Positions 24,409-33,112 of a stretch of DNA of 64,000 nt are shown one piece after another (position 1 is the first letter of the stretch; each line of letters opens with the position of its first letter). Made by a program: the position numbers and the translations under genes. Location: contig JAUXYJ010000081.1 of NCBI GenBank assembly GCA_030694465.1, forward strand, positions 62,001 to 126,000, read 5' to 3'. The notes beneath the pieces are model-generated. The model worked only from the letters and a program-made list of their open reading frames with translations. It was not told the origin of the DNA and made no database searches. This DNA comes from Deltaproteobacteria bacterium (GTDB lineage: Bacteria; Myxococcota_A; Polyangia; Polyangiales; Ga0077539).

Positions 24409-26801
24409 TGGGTCTCGCGCGGGCTCGCGATCGCGGCCACGAGGTAGAGCGCTGCCGCGCAGACGCCCACGGTGCGAAACCCAAAGGCCATCGCGGCGAC
24501 GGGGACGGTGAGGGCGGCGACGACGCTGGCGAGGGCGTTGATGGCGAGGATCCAGGCGACGCGGGCGGGGTTGCCGCTGTTGCGCAGGCCGCCTGCGAAG
24601 GGCATGCCCATGAAGACCCCGAGCGGGGCGGTGCAGAGCACAAACGCGACGATGCGGAGGGCGAGGCTGTCGGTCGCGAGCGCGTGGAGAATCGCAGGCA
24701 GCGTGAGCGCTGCGAGGAGGGCGAGGGTGGCCGCGATCGCGGTGGCGTTGCGCGTTGTGCGCGCGGGGGTTGTGCTGCGACCGATCCACGCGGCGCCGAG
24801 GCTCGAGGAGAGCAAGAGCGAGAGAAGCGTCGCGGCGACGGCCCAGGTGGGGTGGCCGAGGTAGAGCGTCGCGCGCTGGATGAGCACGAGCTCGACGAGC
24901 AAAAACGCGCTTCCGAGGGCCGTGGCCCAGAGGGCCGTGCGTGCGCTGATGGCGCCCTCTTTGCTGCGGTTGCGGAGCAATGGAAACAGCACCATCAGCA
25001 GCGCGATCACGGCGATCGCGAGCGAGTCCATGCAGTAGGTCCGTAGCCCCTTGGCGTAGATGGTCTCGCCGCCTGTGGTGCGCCAGCGGGTGATGTCTAA
25101 GAACTGAAAAAAGAAAGGCCGATCGTCTGAGACAGGGCTCACGTCCAGGGGGTGTTGCGCCAAAAATTGGGTCTCGCGGTTGCGCGACGCGGCGAGGGCA
25201 GTGCGTGCATGGACGTCATCGGGCTCGGGGACGATCTCGGGCGCGTAGGTCAGCCGCAAGGGCGCTGAGATTCCGAAGCCCATGGCCTCGTAGACGGGGA
25301 TGACCACGCGCGCGAGCGAGAGACCTGCGCCGAGTCTTCGCAGGGTTCGGATGCTGTCTGCGCGCGTAAAGGGCGAGGGGCTCGCGATGATTTGCACGGC
25401 GATCCCTTGCTGCAAGACCATCACGTGGCGATCGGGCCGTTGCACTCCGCGCGCGCGCAGAGCGCCCAGGACCGAGGTGAGCGTGCGCAGCCCTTCGGCG
25501 CCCGCGCGGGTGATACACAAGACCCCATTGGGTCTGAGAATTTGCAGGTATTTCGCGAACGCTTCGCGCGTGTACAGGTAGCTCTCGCTAAACAAAAACG
25601 CGCCCGATTGTGCAGCCGCGTAGGTGTCTGCGCCGGTCATCACGAGCGCGTCAAAGCCCTCGTGCGTGCGCTCGACGTAGCCACGTCCGTCTGCGTGAAT
25701 GACCGTGACACGAGGGTCTCCGTAGGGGTCTCCGAGAAAGCTCGCGTACTCGTGGCGGACGAGGTCGAGGGTGGTCCGGTTGACCTCGACGCCGACGATG
25801 CGGGTGGCGTTGTGGTGGCGTGCGGACATGATGTCGGGCGCGCCTCCGAGACCGATGACCAAGACGTCTCGTGGGCTCTGTTCGCGGGGAAGATAAGCGC
25901 CTCCAAAGATGGTCGCCTCGAAGAGTGATCGTGCGACCTCGGGGTGCTGTGTGATCCCCAACAGGATCGAGCCTGCGCCGCCGTCTTGGGCGAACAAGCG
26001 CATGGGCATCGTGTGGTTGATTAACCCAAATTCACCAGGAAAATCATAGACTTCGGCGCGTGAGATCGGGTCCCAGCGCGCGAACTCGCGGGTGGGCGTG
26101 TAGGCGCTCTCGGTGCGGCCTGGGTAGGCCCTTGCGAGGGCTGTGCGGGCGATCCCGTAGAGGTCTGTCGGGTCTGGCGCGAAGGGCAGCGCGCGGGTGG
26201 CGATCGGTGCGAACGCGAGCGAGAGGGCGAGGGCGAGCCAGGGGAGCTTGGCCTTGGGGCCTAGGGAGAGCGCGCTGACGGCCAAGAGGGCCGCGGAGAG
26301 CGCGAGCAGGGGCTCGGCGCCTACGGGGCGGAGAAGTGGCAAGGGGAGCACGCAGCCGAGGGCGCTCCCGAAGAGGTCCGCGGCCAAGAGCGAGCCGGCG
26401 TGGCGGGCGTGCCGTGCGAGCAGGGCGCCTTTGGCCGCGCCTGCGAAGAGATAGGGCAGGGCCATGAGCGCAAAGAGCAGGGCGGCGCCAGCGTCTCCAG
26501 AGGCGATTCGTGTGGAAATTTGCGCAAAGAGCATGTGGGACAGGGGCACGGCGAGCGCGCTCACGGCGAGCCACGACGCGGCCTGATCCGCGAGCTTGGG
26601 GCGGGTGGACGCGAGCACTGCGCCTGCGCCGAGACCGAGCAGCGCGATCGAGATGGCGGCGTGCACGCGCAGCGGGTCGATCGCGTACGAGAAGACCCGG
26701 ACTTGGAGCACCTCGAGGGACAAGAGCGCGAGCGAGGCGAGGGCGGTCGCGAGCAAGACCTTGCGAGACAAGGGCGGAGACTCTAGGGCGGTGTCGCTCA
26801 T
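24396..26801 (-). CDS. membrane protein with spermidine-synthase-like domain (copy 1)
   Basis: 801 residues from the ATG at 26801, which overlaps the stop of the upstream paralogue (ATGA). About seven N-terminal helices (A-L-A-S-L-A-L-L-S-L-E-V onward) precede a Rossmann methyltransferase fold of the spermidine-synthase type: V-L-V-I-G-L-G-G-A-P-D-I and V-G-V-E-V-N. More helices follow. The SpeE-like D-C-T-D-P catalytic motif is replaced by G-A-D-T-Y-A-A-A-Q-S-G-A-F, so aminopropyl transfer is doubtful. The substrate is unknown; it is probably a SAM- or nucleotide-binding envelope enzyme acting with its tandem copy. Confidence 0.82.
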   Translation of the reverse strand: MSDTALESPPLSRKVLLATALASLALLSLEVLQVRVFSYAIDPLRVHAAISIALLGLGAGAVLASTRPKLADQAASWLAVSALAVPLSHMLFAQISTRIASGDAGAALLFALMALPYLFAGAAKGALLARHARHAGSLLAADLFGSALGCVLPLPLLRPVGAEPLLALSAALLAVSALSLGPKAKLPWLALALSLAFAPIATRALPFAPDPTDLYGIARTALARAYPGRTESAYTPTREFARWDPISRAEVYDFPGEFGLINHTMPMRLFAQDGGAGSILLGITQHPEVARSLFEATIFGGAYLPREQSPRDVLVIGLGGAPDIMSARHHNATRIVGVEVNRTTLDLVRHEYASFLGDPYGDPRVTVIHADGRGYVERTHEGFDALVMTGADTYAAAQSGAFLFSESYLYTREAFAKYLQILRPNGVLCITRAGAEGLRTLTSVLGALRARGVQRPDRHVMVLQQGIAVQIIASPSPFTRADSIRTLRRLGAGLSLARVVIPVYEAMGFGISAPLRLTYAPEIVPEPDDVHARTALAASRNRETQFLAQHPLDVSPVSDDRPFFFQFLDITRWRTTGGETIYAKGLRTYCMDSLAIAVIALLMVLFPLLRNRSKEGAISARTALWATALGSAFLLVELVLIQRATLYLGHPTWAVAATLLSLLLSSSLGAAWIGRSTTPARTTRNATAIAATLALLAALTLPAILHALATDSLALRIVAFVLCTAPLGVFMGMPFAGGLRNSGNPARVAWILAINALASVVAALTVPVAAMAFGFRTVGVCAAALYLVAAIASPRETQLTA

Positions 26802-29251
26802 GATGCAGCCTGCGGGACGGAGGGAGTGGGCGCGCGGGGAGAGGCCAGCGCGGCGAGCACATAGGCGAGGGCAGCGAGCCACAAGATCGCAGTAAAACCC
26901 AGCTCGATTGCGAGAACGAGGGCGAGGACACCCTGTACGCTCGACGCGATCCCGTTGAGCACCCACGCGTGAAGTACGCGCGCGGTGTGGGTGCTCTCGG
27001 GTGCGTTGTCGTTGCTCAGCGCGCGGAGCCCTAACGGAAACGGAGCGCCCAGTACAAAGCCAATGGCGCCAACCAAGAGCGCCGCGATCGCGACGCGGGC
27101 GCCGAGCTGCAGCGGGGACGCGAGGGCGAGCACTTTGGGCAGGGCGAGGGCGACGAGCGCGACGGTGGCGGCAGCGCTGAGCGCTGCGGTGCGTGCGGTG
27201 CGTCGCGAGCGCTGGGTGAGCGCGCTGCCTAGGCCCGAGCCCAGCAAAAGTGCACACAGAACCACGGTGAGCGCGTAGGTCGGGTAGCCCAAGAACTGTG
27301 TGACACGCGGGATGAGCGCGCTCTCGACGGCGAGGTATGCGGCGCCGAGGGCGACGAAGTATCCGCGCTCTTGGGGGCGAAGTGCGCCGGTGGGCGCGAG
27401 CTTGCGTGTGGCAAACCACAGGGCTGCGCCGAGGAGGGCGACGATGCTCGCGGAGATGAGCAAGACGAGCTGACCGCTCGCAGAGCCTAAGATTTGATCT
27501 CGGCTCGAGAGCAAGTGTCGCAGCCGTGTGTGCTCGAAAAAGAACGGCGCGTCGTCGGTCGTGGGCTCGATGCGAAAGGGGTAGTCTGCGAGCCACTGCG
27601 TGCGATCGCTCGCGCCGAAATATCCTGCGAATTCAGGGTCCGAAGTGCCTCCGTCTGGGGACCATGCGATGCGGTACCCGAGGCCTTGGCAGAGCACGCG
27701 GAGGGTCCGTAGGTCTCGCGCGGACCAGGGCTCTTTTTGCACCAGGACGATCGAGAAATCCATGTCTGAGCCCGGCGCCGGGGTCGCCGCGATGACCATG
27801 CGTGGGCCGGCGTCTCCGAGGCCTGCCTCGCGTGTGGCGCGGTCGATGGTGGCGGCGAGCCGGATGGTTTGGCGATCGGGGTGATAGAGCCAGCGCGTGA
27901 GCGTGAGCGTGCCGTCGGGGGTGAGCCGGTCGAGGTAGGCGCGGATCGCTTGGACCGTGTAGAGGTAATTTTCGGTAAGGGCGAACGCGCCAGCTTGCGA
28001 CGCCGCGTAGGTGTCTACGCCCGAGAGCTGCACGACGTCGTAGTGTTGTGCGGTGCGTTCGAGCACCGAGCGGCCCTCGCCGAGGACGACGTTGACCCTG
28101 GGGTCCGAGAAGATTCTACCTGAGAAATCACTGAATCTTCCGTTGACCCCCTGGTAGATTGACGGGTTGATCTCGATGGCATCTACGTGTGGGACGCCGT
28201 GGTGCAGTGCCGAGCGCACATCGAGCCCGCCGCCCGCGCCGATGATCAGCGTGTTGTTGGTGCTGCGTCGGGTCGCGCGGCGCACTTGCTGAGGCAGCGC
28301 GGTGGGCAAGCGATCAAAGACTGGGTGGTGCGCGCTGAGGGTTCGGTCGGGGTTCTGGTGGCCACGGACGATCGAGGTTACGGCCCAGCCGTCGATCACG
28401 ATACCGACCTGCTCGGGGAGGTTGGGGTCGACGCCCTCGCGGCCCCACATGCCGAGGTGAAGTGGGTTCGAAAAAAAGTCTACACAGGCGATCGCGGTGC
28501 ACTCACGTGCGAGGGTCTGCGCGCGCTCTACCCTCGGAAAAAGCTTGGCGTTGGGCGCATACACCAGCGGGTTGAGCGGGTCGCGCGCGATGGCTCCGTA
28601 CACCACGCTGAGCACTACGAGGGCCGCGCCAGGCCAAAAGTGCGCGCGCTTGTGTGCGCTGTGTTCGCGATTGGCGAGATCAAAACCAAGGCTCGCGAGG
28701 CTCGCGAGGAGCGCCGCCATGGCCGCTCCTCCGGCACCACCACCGAGCGTGTTCATCGCGACGACGGCGAGCGCACCGGCGAGGCCCGACCCCGCGAGGT
28801 CTGCTCCGTACAAGCGTCCCGCCTGAGATTTTTCAGCCGAAAGTGTGCGCGCGATCGCGAGCCCGATCCCCGTAAAGGGCGCGAGCACCATCAAGATGAG
28901 CAAGACAAAGAGCGCGAGCTGCCCAGGGCTGGCCAGGATGGACTGATAAAAAGGCATCCGCGGGAGGGCGAGCAAGAGCAACAAGATCATCGCGGCCGAC
29001 GCGCTTGAGGCTTGTGAAGCGTCACGGTGGGCCGAGCGCGTGGGGTCGCTGGCCCAACGCGCGGCGACGAGCCCGCCGAGCGAGAGCCCCAGCATGGCGA
29101 TCGAGATCGCCAAGAACGCGAAGTGATACCAAACGACCAGCGAAAACAGGCGCGTCAGTGACACTTGGAGCGCGATGCCCGAGCCCGCAATGGCACCCAT
29201 GGCGGCGAGCAAGACGGTGTGCGATCGAGGGCGCTCGCGCGAGTTGGGCAT
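26798..29251 (-). CDS. membrane protein with spermidine-synthase-like domain (copy 2)
   Basis: 817 residues. Same layout as the downstream gene: N-terminal helices from about residue 10, the SAM-fold centre T-L-I-I-G-A-G-G-G-L-D-V, E-I-N-P, then G-V-D-T-Y-A-A-S-Q-A-G-A-F-A-L-T-E-N-Y, and a C-terminal helix bundle. The shared variant motif G-(A/V)-D-T-Y-A-A-(A/S)-Q marks the two as a subfamily distinct from true spermidine synthases. The two genes overlap by 4 bases and are likely partners in a heteromer. A third, more distant relative lies at 50950-53286. Confidence 0.82.
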   Translation of the reverse strand: MPNSRERPRSHTVLLAAMGAIAGSGIALQVSLTRLFSLVVWYHFAFLAISIAMLGLSLGGLVAARWASDPTRSAHRDASQASSASAAMILLLLLALPRMPFYQSILASPGQLALFVLLILMVLAPFTGIGLAIARTLSAEKSQAGRLYGADLAGSGLAGALAVVAMNTLGGGAGGAAMAALLASLASLGFDLANREHSAHKRAHFWPGAALVVLSVVYGAIARDPLNPLVYAPNAKLFPRVERAQTLARECTAIACVDFFSNPLHLGMWGREGVDPNLPEQVGIVIDGWAVTSIVRGHQNPDRTLSAHHPVFDRLPTALPQQVRRATRRSTNNTLIIGAGGGLDVRSALHHGVPHVDAIEINPSIYQGVNGRFSDFSGRIFSDPRVNVVLGEGRSVLERTAQHYDVVQLSGVDTYAASQAGAFALTENYLYTVQAIRAYLDRLTPDGTLTLTRWLYHPDRQTIRLAATIDRATREAGLGDAGPRMVIAATPAPGSDMDFSIVLVQKEPWSARDLRTLRVLCQGLGYRIAWSPDGGTSDPEFAGYFGASDRTQWLADYPFRIEPTTDDAPFFFEHTRLRHLLSSRDQILGSASGQLVLLISASIVALLGAALWFATRKLAPTGALRPQERGYFVALGAAYLAVESALIPRVTQFLGYPTYALTVVLCALLLGSGLGSALTQRSRRTARTAALSAAATVALVALALPKVLALASPLQLGARVAIAALLVGAIGFVLGAPFPLGLRALSNDNAPESTHTARVLHAWVLNGIASSVQGVLALVLAIELGFTAILWLAALAYVLAALASPRAPTPSVPQAAS

Positions 29252-29295
29252 GATCGGTGGGGACTTATAGCGTCAATTGTCACTGGGCTGTGTGA

Positions 29296-31044
29296 TCACT
29301 CGAGCCTCGGTGTGGGGATCACCAGCGCGCCGCCTACGGGCGGGAGCGGGACCTGCCGAAGCGCGCCACCGGTGAGCAAGAGCAGGCGTGTGTTTTGCGT
29401 GGTCAAAGGCTCGCTAAACCGATAGGACACTGCGCGCGGGGCGTTGGGCTGCAGGGCCTCGACGGTGATGGTGACGTGCGCGAGCGTGATGCGATCGCCC
29501 TGGCGCAGTCGTGACGAAGCATCGCGAAACATCGCCTCGGGTTGAGCCACAAGCCACGGCCCAATAAACGCCTCAAGGACCAGTGTTTGTTCAGTGGTTC
29601 TGCGTAGGCGATAGAGCCCTGGCGTCACGGTGAGACCCAGCCATGAGCGCGGGGCGGCGATACCGGCCTCGTGCCAGACCAACGGTGGATAGAGCAGCGA
29701 TTGGCCATCAAACGCGTGCACTAAGATCACGTGTGCGCGCTCGATCCCGTGGGTGTCCATGATCGGGGCGCGCTCGATCGCGTTGGCCTTGATGTAGCTG
29801 TTGCACATCCCTTGGGCGGTGATGCGCGCGGTCCGCGGTGTAATCACCAGGTGAATCGCTGCCAATCCGAGCGAGGGCAAGAGCGTGGACCACGGCGCGA
29901 GGGTCGCGCGTTGGTGCTTGTCGGCGAGCTTTTGGAGCGTCCGGGTCATGAGCGTAGCGAGCACCGCGGCGGTGCCAATTTGCGCGCTGAGCTGCAGCCG
30001 CGAGGCCCCAAACGAGGGCAGCGCGGGGACCATGGCGAGCACAGCGCCGAGGGCGAACCAACGGACCGAGGGGGGGATCGGACGAAGGGTGTAGAGCGCT
30101 AGAGAAATCGCAGCGAAACATGCGATTCCGAGGCCGTGGATCTTGGCCTGAGACCAGCCCCACGGGGTGGACCCATCGGCGGGGACTCCGAAGACGAGCT
30201 CTCCGAGGTGCGCAGACCAGCGCGTGGGGGCCTCGATTGCAAACGCGCGCGGGCGGCGAAAAGGGTCGAGGTAGGCGTCAGAGTGTTGCGTGCCGTAGCG
30301 GCCGAGTGTGTAAACGAGCAGCCAAATCACTAGCGGAATGAGAACTACCAGGGCCTCGCGGCCGCGGCGTCTGCGGTCTTCGGTCGTGGGCCGTGGGCGC
30401 AAGAGCCAGAGCGCACCGGCGTACGCGAGCGTGCAGAGAGCATACTCGCCACTGAGCCAAGCGAGCACAAAGAGCGCCACGCTGGCGAACGCGTCACGAC
30501 GAGATCCGTCAGCGCAATAACTGGCAAATCGTTCGAGCGCGAGGAGCGCAAACGTGGTGGCTACGAGAAAGCTCCGGTTGGCGAGCCAGCCCAACGGCAT
30601 GGTGTGCGAGGCGTCGGCAGCGAAGAGCGCCAGGGCCAAGGGCGCGATGGGGTCTTTGAGGGTCTTGCGAAAGAGCATCGCGGCGCTCGCACAGCACGCG
30701 AGCCACCAGAGCAGGCTGTGCACGTGGGGCCCTAGCGGGTGGCTGCCAAAGAGCTTGTGGTCGAGCGCGCGCAAGAGGCTGCTCAGGGGTCTAAAGAACC
30801 GAAACTTGAGCTCGCTGTGCGACCACCAGGGGAGCACGCCCGCAGAGACCAGGGTGTGATTTTCGGTAGGGTTTCCGCTGGCAAAATCGTAGAGGTTGAG
30901 CGGGGATCTTGCGACGGGCCAGCGCTGATCGAGCATGGCTTGGTGTGCGAAGTCGTCGACGGCCATCGGGCACGAGACCGCCGGGAGATGGGCCCACAGA
31001 CCCAACAGCATGGCGAGCACATAGGGCAGCCAACGTCGCAGCAC
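29296..31044 (-). CDS. large polytopic membrane protein, glycosyltransferase-39-like layout
   Basis: 582 residues, GTG start. An early acidic pair after the first helix (M-A-V-D-D-F-A-H) and about ten membrane segments to residue 410 resemble GT39/ArnT-type C-family glycosyltransferases, where that Asp-Asp-type loop binds the lipid-linked donor. The C-terminal 170 residues form a soluble beta-rich domain. It lies 44 bases after nothing but a short gap from the spermidine-synthase-like genes, on the same strand. Donor and acceptor are unknown; assignment is by layout only. Confidence 0.65.
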   Translation of the reverse strand: MLRRWLPYVLAMLLGLWAHLPAVSCPMAVDDFAHQAMLDQRWPVARSPLNLYDFASGNPTENHTLVSAGVLPWWSHSELKFRFFRPLSSLLRALDHKLFGSHPLGPHVHSLLWWLACCASAAMLFRKTLKDPIAPLALALFAADASHTMPLGWLANRSFLVATTFALLALERFASYCADGSRRDAFASVALFVLAWLSGEYALCTLAYAGALWLLRPRPTTEDRRRRGREALVVLIPLVIWLLVYTLGRYGTQHSDAYLDPFRRPRAFAIEAPTRWSAHLGELVFGVPADGSTPWGWSQAKIHGLGIACFAAISLALYTLRPIPPSVRWFALGAVLAMVPALPSFGASRLQLSAQIGTAAVLATLMTRTLQKLADKHQRATLAPWSTLLPSLGLAAIHLVITPRTARITAQGMCNSYIKANAIERAPIMDTHGIERAHVILVHAFDGQSLLYPPLVWHEAGIAAPRSWLGLTVTPGLYRLRRTTEQTLVLEAFIGPWLVAQPEAMFRDASSRLRQGDRITLAHVTITVEALQPNAPRAVSYRFSEPLTTQNTRLLLLTGGALRQVPLPPVGGALVIPTPRLE

Positions 31045-31095
31045 GCGCTACCGGTAACACGCGCGCGCGAAATTGCGGGAGACTCGCCGCCACCG

Positions 31096-32295
31096 ATGAC
31101 CACGTTTGAATACCGCGCCCTGCGCGAGACAGAGCTAAGTGCGGCCGCGCGCAGCGTGAGCCTCTCGTTTGGATCGAGCCCCGAGGACTGCACTGGTTGG
31201 CTCGAATCCGCGGGTCTTGACAACGTCCGTGTGCTCAGTGCTGACGGCGTTTTGTGTGCGTTTTTGCTGAGAATCAAGATGGGCCAGCATCTGCGTGGGC
31301 GCGCGGTCTCGATGCTCGGCGTCGCGGGTGTCTCGGTCCCCCCTGAGCAGCGCGGCCAGGGGTACGCCAAGGTGCTCATGGAGCACTGCGTACGCGAGTG
31401 TCACGAGGACACCCTTGCCCTGTCGACCCTGTATGCGAGCACACAGCCGCTGTACCGCGCGGTGGGCTACGAGCAAGCGTTGCATCATTGCGAACATCGA
31501 TTTTCGCGTGGAGATCTCGCAGGAAAGCGTCACTCGGAGGGGCAAGAGCGCTTTGAGACACGCACGGTCACCGTCGACAATCCGGCGGTACGTGCGCTGA
31601 GTGAGCGCATGGCGCAACGCACGAACGGCTCGCTCGCGAGGGGCCCCTACATTTGGGCTCGCATCGCGGGACACCGGGGCGTGCAGGCCGAAGGACTTGG
31701 GATTTTTCGTGGACAATCGCTGGTCGGATACGTGTTTGTCGCCCAGCGTCCGTCCAAGTCCGGTGGCATGTGGCAAGAGCTCATTGTGCGAGATCACGCG
31801 TACGAAGACGAGGCCTCGGCGCGTGGCGTCCTCGCGCTCATCGATCGATTTACCACTATGAGTGACACGGTGATCATGCACGGAGGAAGCAGCGTCCCGT
31901 TGCTCACGTTGCTTGATCAACAGCGCTGGGACAGCAAGCGTATCGAGTACGCGATGACACGTGTCACGCACGTGCAGCGCGCGCTCGAAGACGCCGGATA
32001 TGCCCGCGCGGTGAGCGCTTCGCTCACGCTCGATGTGCAGGACGCGCTTGTGCCTGGCAACCACGGCGTGTGGTCGCTTCGTGTGTCGCAGGGCACTGCG
32101 ACCGTGCAGCGCGGTGCGGCAGAAGGTGCGTCGGTGCTCGCGCTTGATGTGCGCTGGCTCGCGCCGCTTGTACTGGGATTTGCCTCGGCGAGTACGCTTG
32201 CTTCGTTGGGCGGTCTGCGCGGAGACTCAGACGCGCTCGCGCTGGCGGACGGCGTGTTCGCTTCGCCCTCCCCGTCGCTGGCGGACTTCTTTTGA
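31096..32295 (+). CDS. Eis-like GNAT N-acetyltransferase
   Basis: 399 residues from the ATG at 31096. Layout follows the Eis family: an N-terminal GNAT domain with acetyl-CoA loop Q-R-G-Q-G-Y-A (about 95-101), Y in L-Y-R-A-V-G-Y as the likely acid, a second GNAT-like domain (about 145-290), and an SCP2-like C-terminal domain ending D-F-F, whose terminal carboxylate acts as base in Eis. Family members acetylate amines, including aminoglycosides and lysines. Actual substrate is unknown. The stop overlaps the ATG of the next gene (TGATG). Confidence 0.87.
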   Translation: MTTFEYRALRETELSAAARSVSLSFGSSPEDCTGWLESAGLDNVRVLSADGVLCAFLLRIKMGQHLRGRAVSMLGVAGVSVPPEQRGQGYAKVLMEHCVRECHEDTLALSTLYASTQPLYRAVGYEQALHHCEHRFSRGDLAGKRHSEGQERFETRTVTVDNPAVRALSERMAQRTNGSLARGPYIWARIAGHRGVQAEGLGIFRGQSLVGYVFVAQRPSKSGGMWQELIVRDHAYEDEASARGVLALIDRFTTMSDTVIMHGGSSVPLLTLLDQQRWDSKRIEYAMTRVTHVQRALEDAGYARAVSASLTLDVQDALVPGNHGVWSLRVSQGTATVQRGAAEGASVLALDVRWLAPLVLGFASASTLASLGGLRGDSDALALADGVFASPSPSLADFF

Positions 32296-33056
32296 TGAGC
32301 TGGCTGGCGCAGTGGCACGCGCGGCTGGTGCTCGCGGAGTTTGCGCTCGCGGCCGTCACCTTGCTTGCGCTCTTGCGCGTGCGCGCGCCCTATGGGCGGC
32401 ACGCGCGTGCGGGCTGGGGGCCGACGCTCTCGCAGCGCTTGGCGTGGGTCTTGATGGAGGCTCCGGCGGTGCTCTTGTGGGGAGCGATTTTTGCCACGGG
32501 GGTGTACGCGACCGAGGGGGTCTCGGTGTTCTTTTGCGCGCTGTGGATGACGCACTATGTTCACCGCACGTTTGTATATCCCCTGCGAATTAAGCCAGGA
32601 GCGAAGCGCACACCCTGGCTCGTCGTGCTCTTGGCGATCGGGTTTAACACGCTCAACGCGCTGGTCAACGCGGGCCAAGCGAGCCATGTGCGCCACTACG
32701 AAGCTTCGTGGTGGCTCGACGCACGGATGGTCCTCGGCTGTCTGCTCTTCGCGCTAGGGTTCGCGATCAATCAACACGCGGACTGGGTCTTGGCCCGCCT
32801 GCGTGGGCCCGGTGAGCGTGGGTACAAGATCCCGTACGGAGGGCTCTATCGCTGGGTCTCGTGCCCGAATTATCTGGGTGAAATGTGCGAGTGGCTGGGC
32901 TGGGCCACCGCGACGTGGTCCCTCGGCGGGCTCGCGTTTGCGGTGTACTCGGCTGCCAATCTAGTGCCTCGCGCGCTGGATCATCACCGCTGGTATCGTG
33001 AGCAGTTCGCAGACTATCCGCCCGAGCGCCACGCGGTGATCCCGTGGCTTCTCTGA
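32295..33056 (+). CDS. steroid 5-alpha-reductase-like membrane protein
   Basis: 253 residues, ATG at 32295 overlapping the upstream stop. Six or seven membrane segments. The C-terminal part carries the family signature: Y-K-I-P-Y-G-G-L-Y-R-W-V-S-C-P-N-Y-L-G-E, then W-Y-R-E-Q-F-A-D-Y-P, matching 3-oxo-5-alpha-steroid 4-dehydrogenases (NADPH-dependent reduction of enone lipids). The length is typical. Bacterial substrates are mostly unknown; a lipid or sterol-like molecule is likely. Confidence 0.88.
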   Translation: MSWLAQWHARLVLAEFALAAVTLLALLRVRAPYGRHARAGWGPTLSQRLAWVLMEAPAVLLWGAIFATGVYATEGVSVFFCALWMTHYVHRTFVYPLRIKPGAKRTPWLVVLLAIGFNTLNALVNAGQASHVRHYEASWWLDARMVLGCLLFALGFAINQHADWVLARLRGPGERGYKIPYGGLYRWVSCPNYLGEMCEWLGWATATWSLGGLAFAVYSAANLVPRALDHHRWYREQFADYPPERHAVIPWLL

Positions 33057-33112
33057 GCTTGCGAGCGCTGGGGTTTGACTCGCTGCACGAGCACTTGGCT
33101 AGACCACTGGGG

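Noticed and set aside
24396..27596. A longer frame extending the first spermidine-synthase-like gene upstream
   Set aside because: The first 265 residues are Arg/Pro-rich shadow sequence inside the paralogue; the ATG at 26801 overlaps the upstream stop and begins the real protein.
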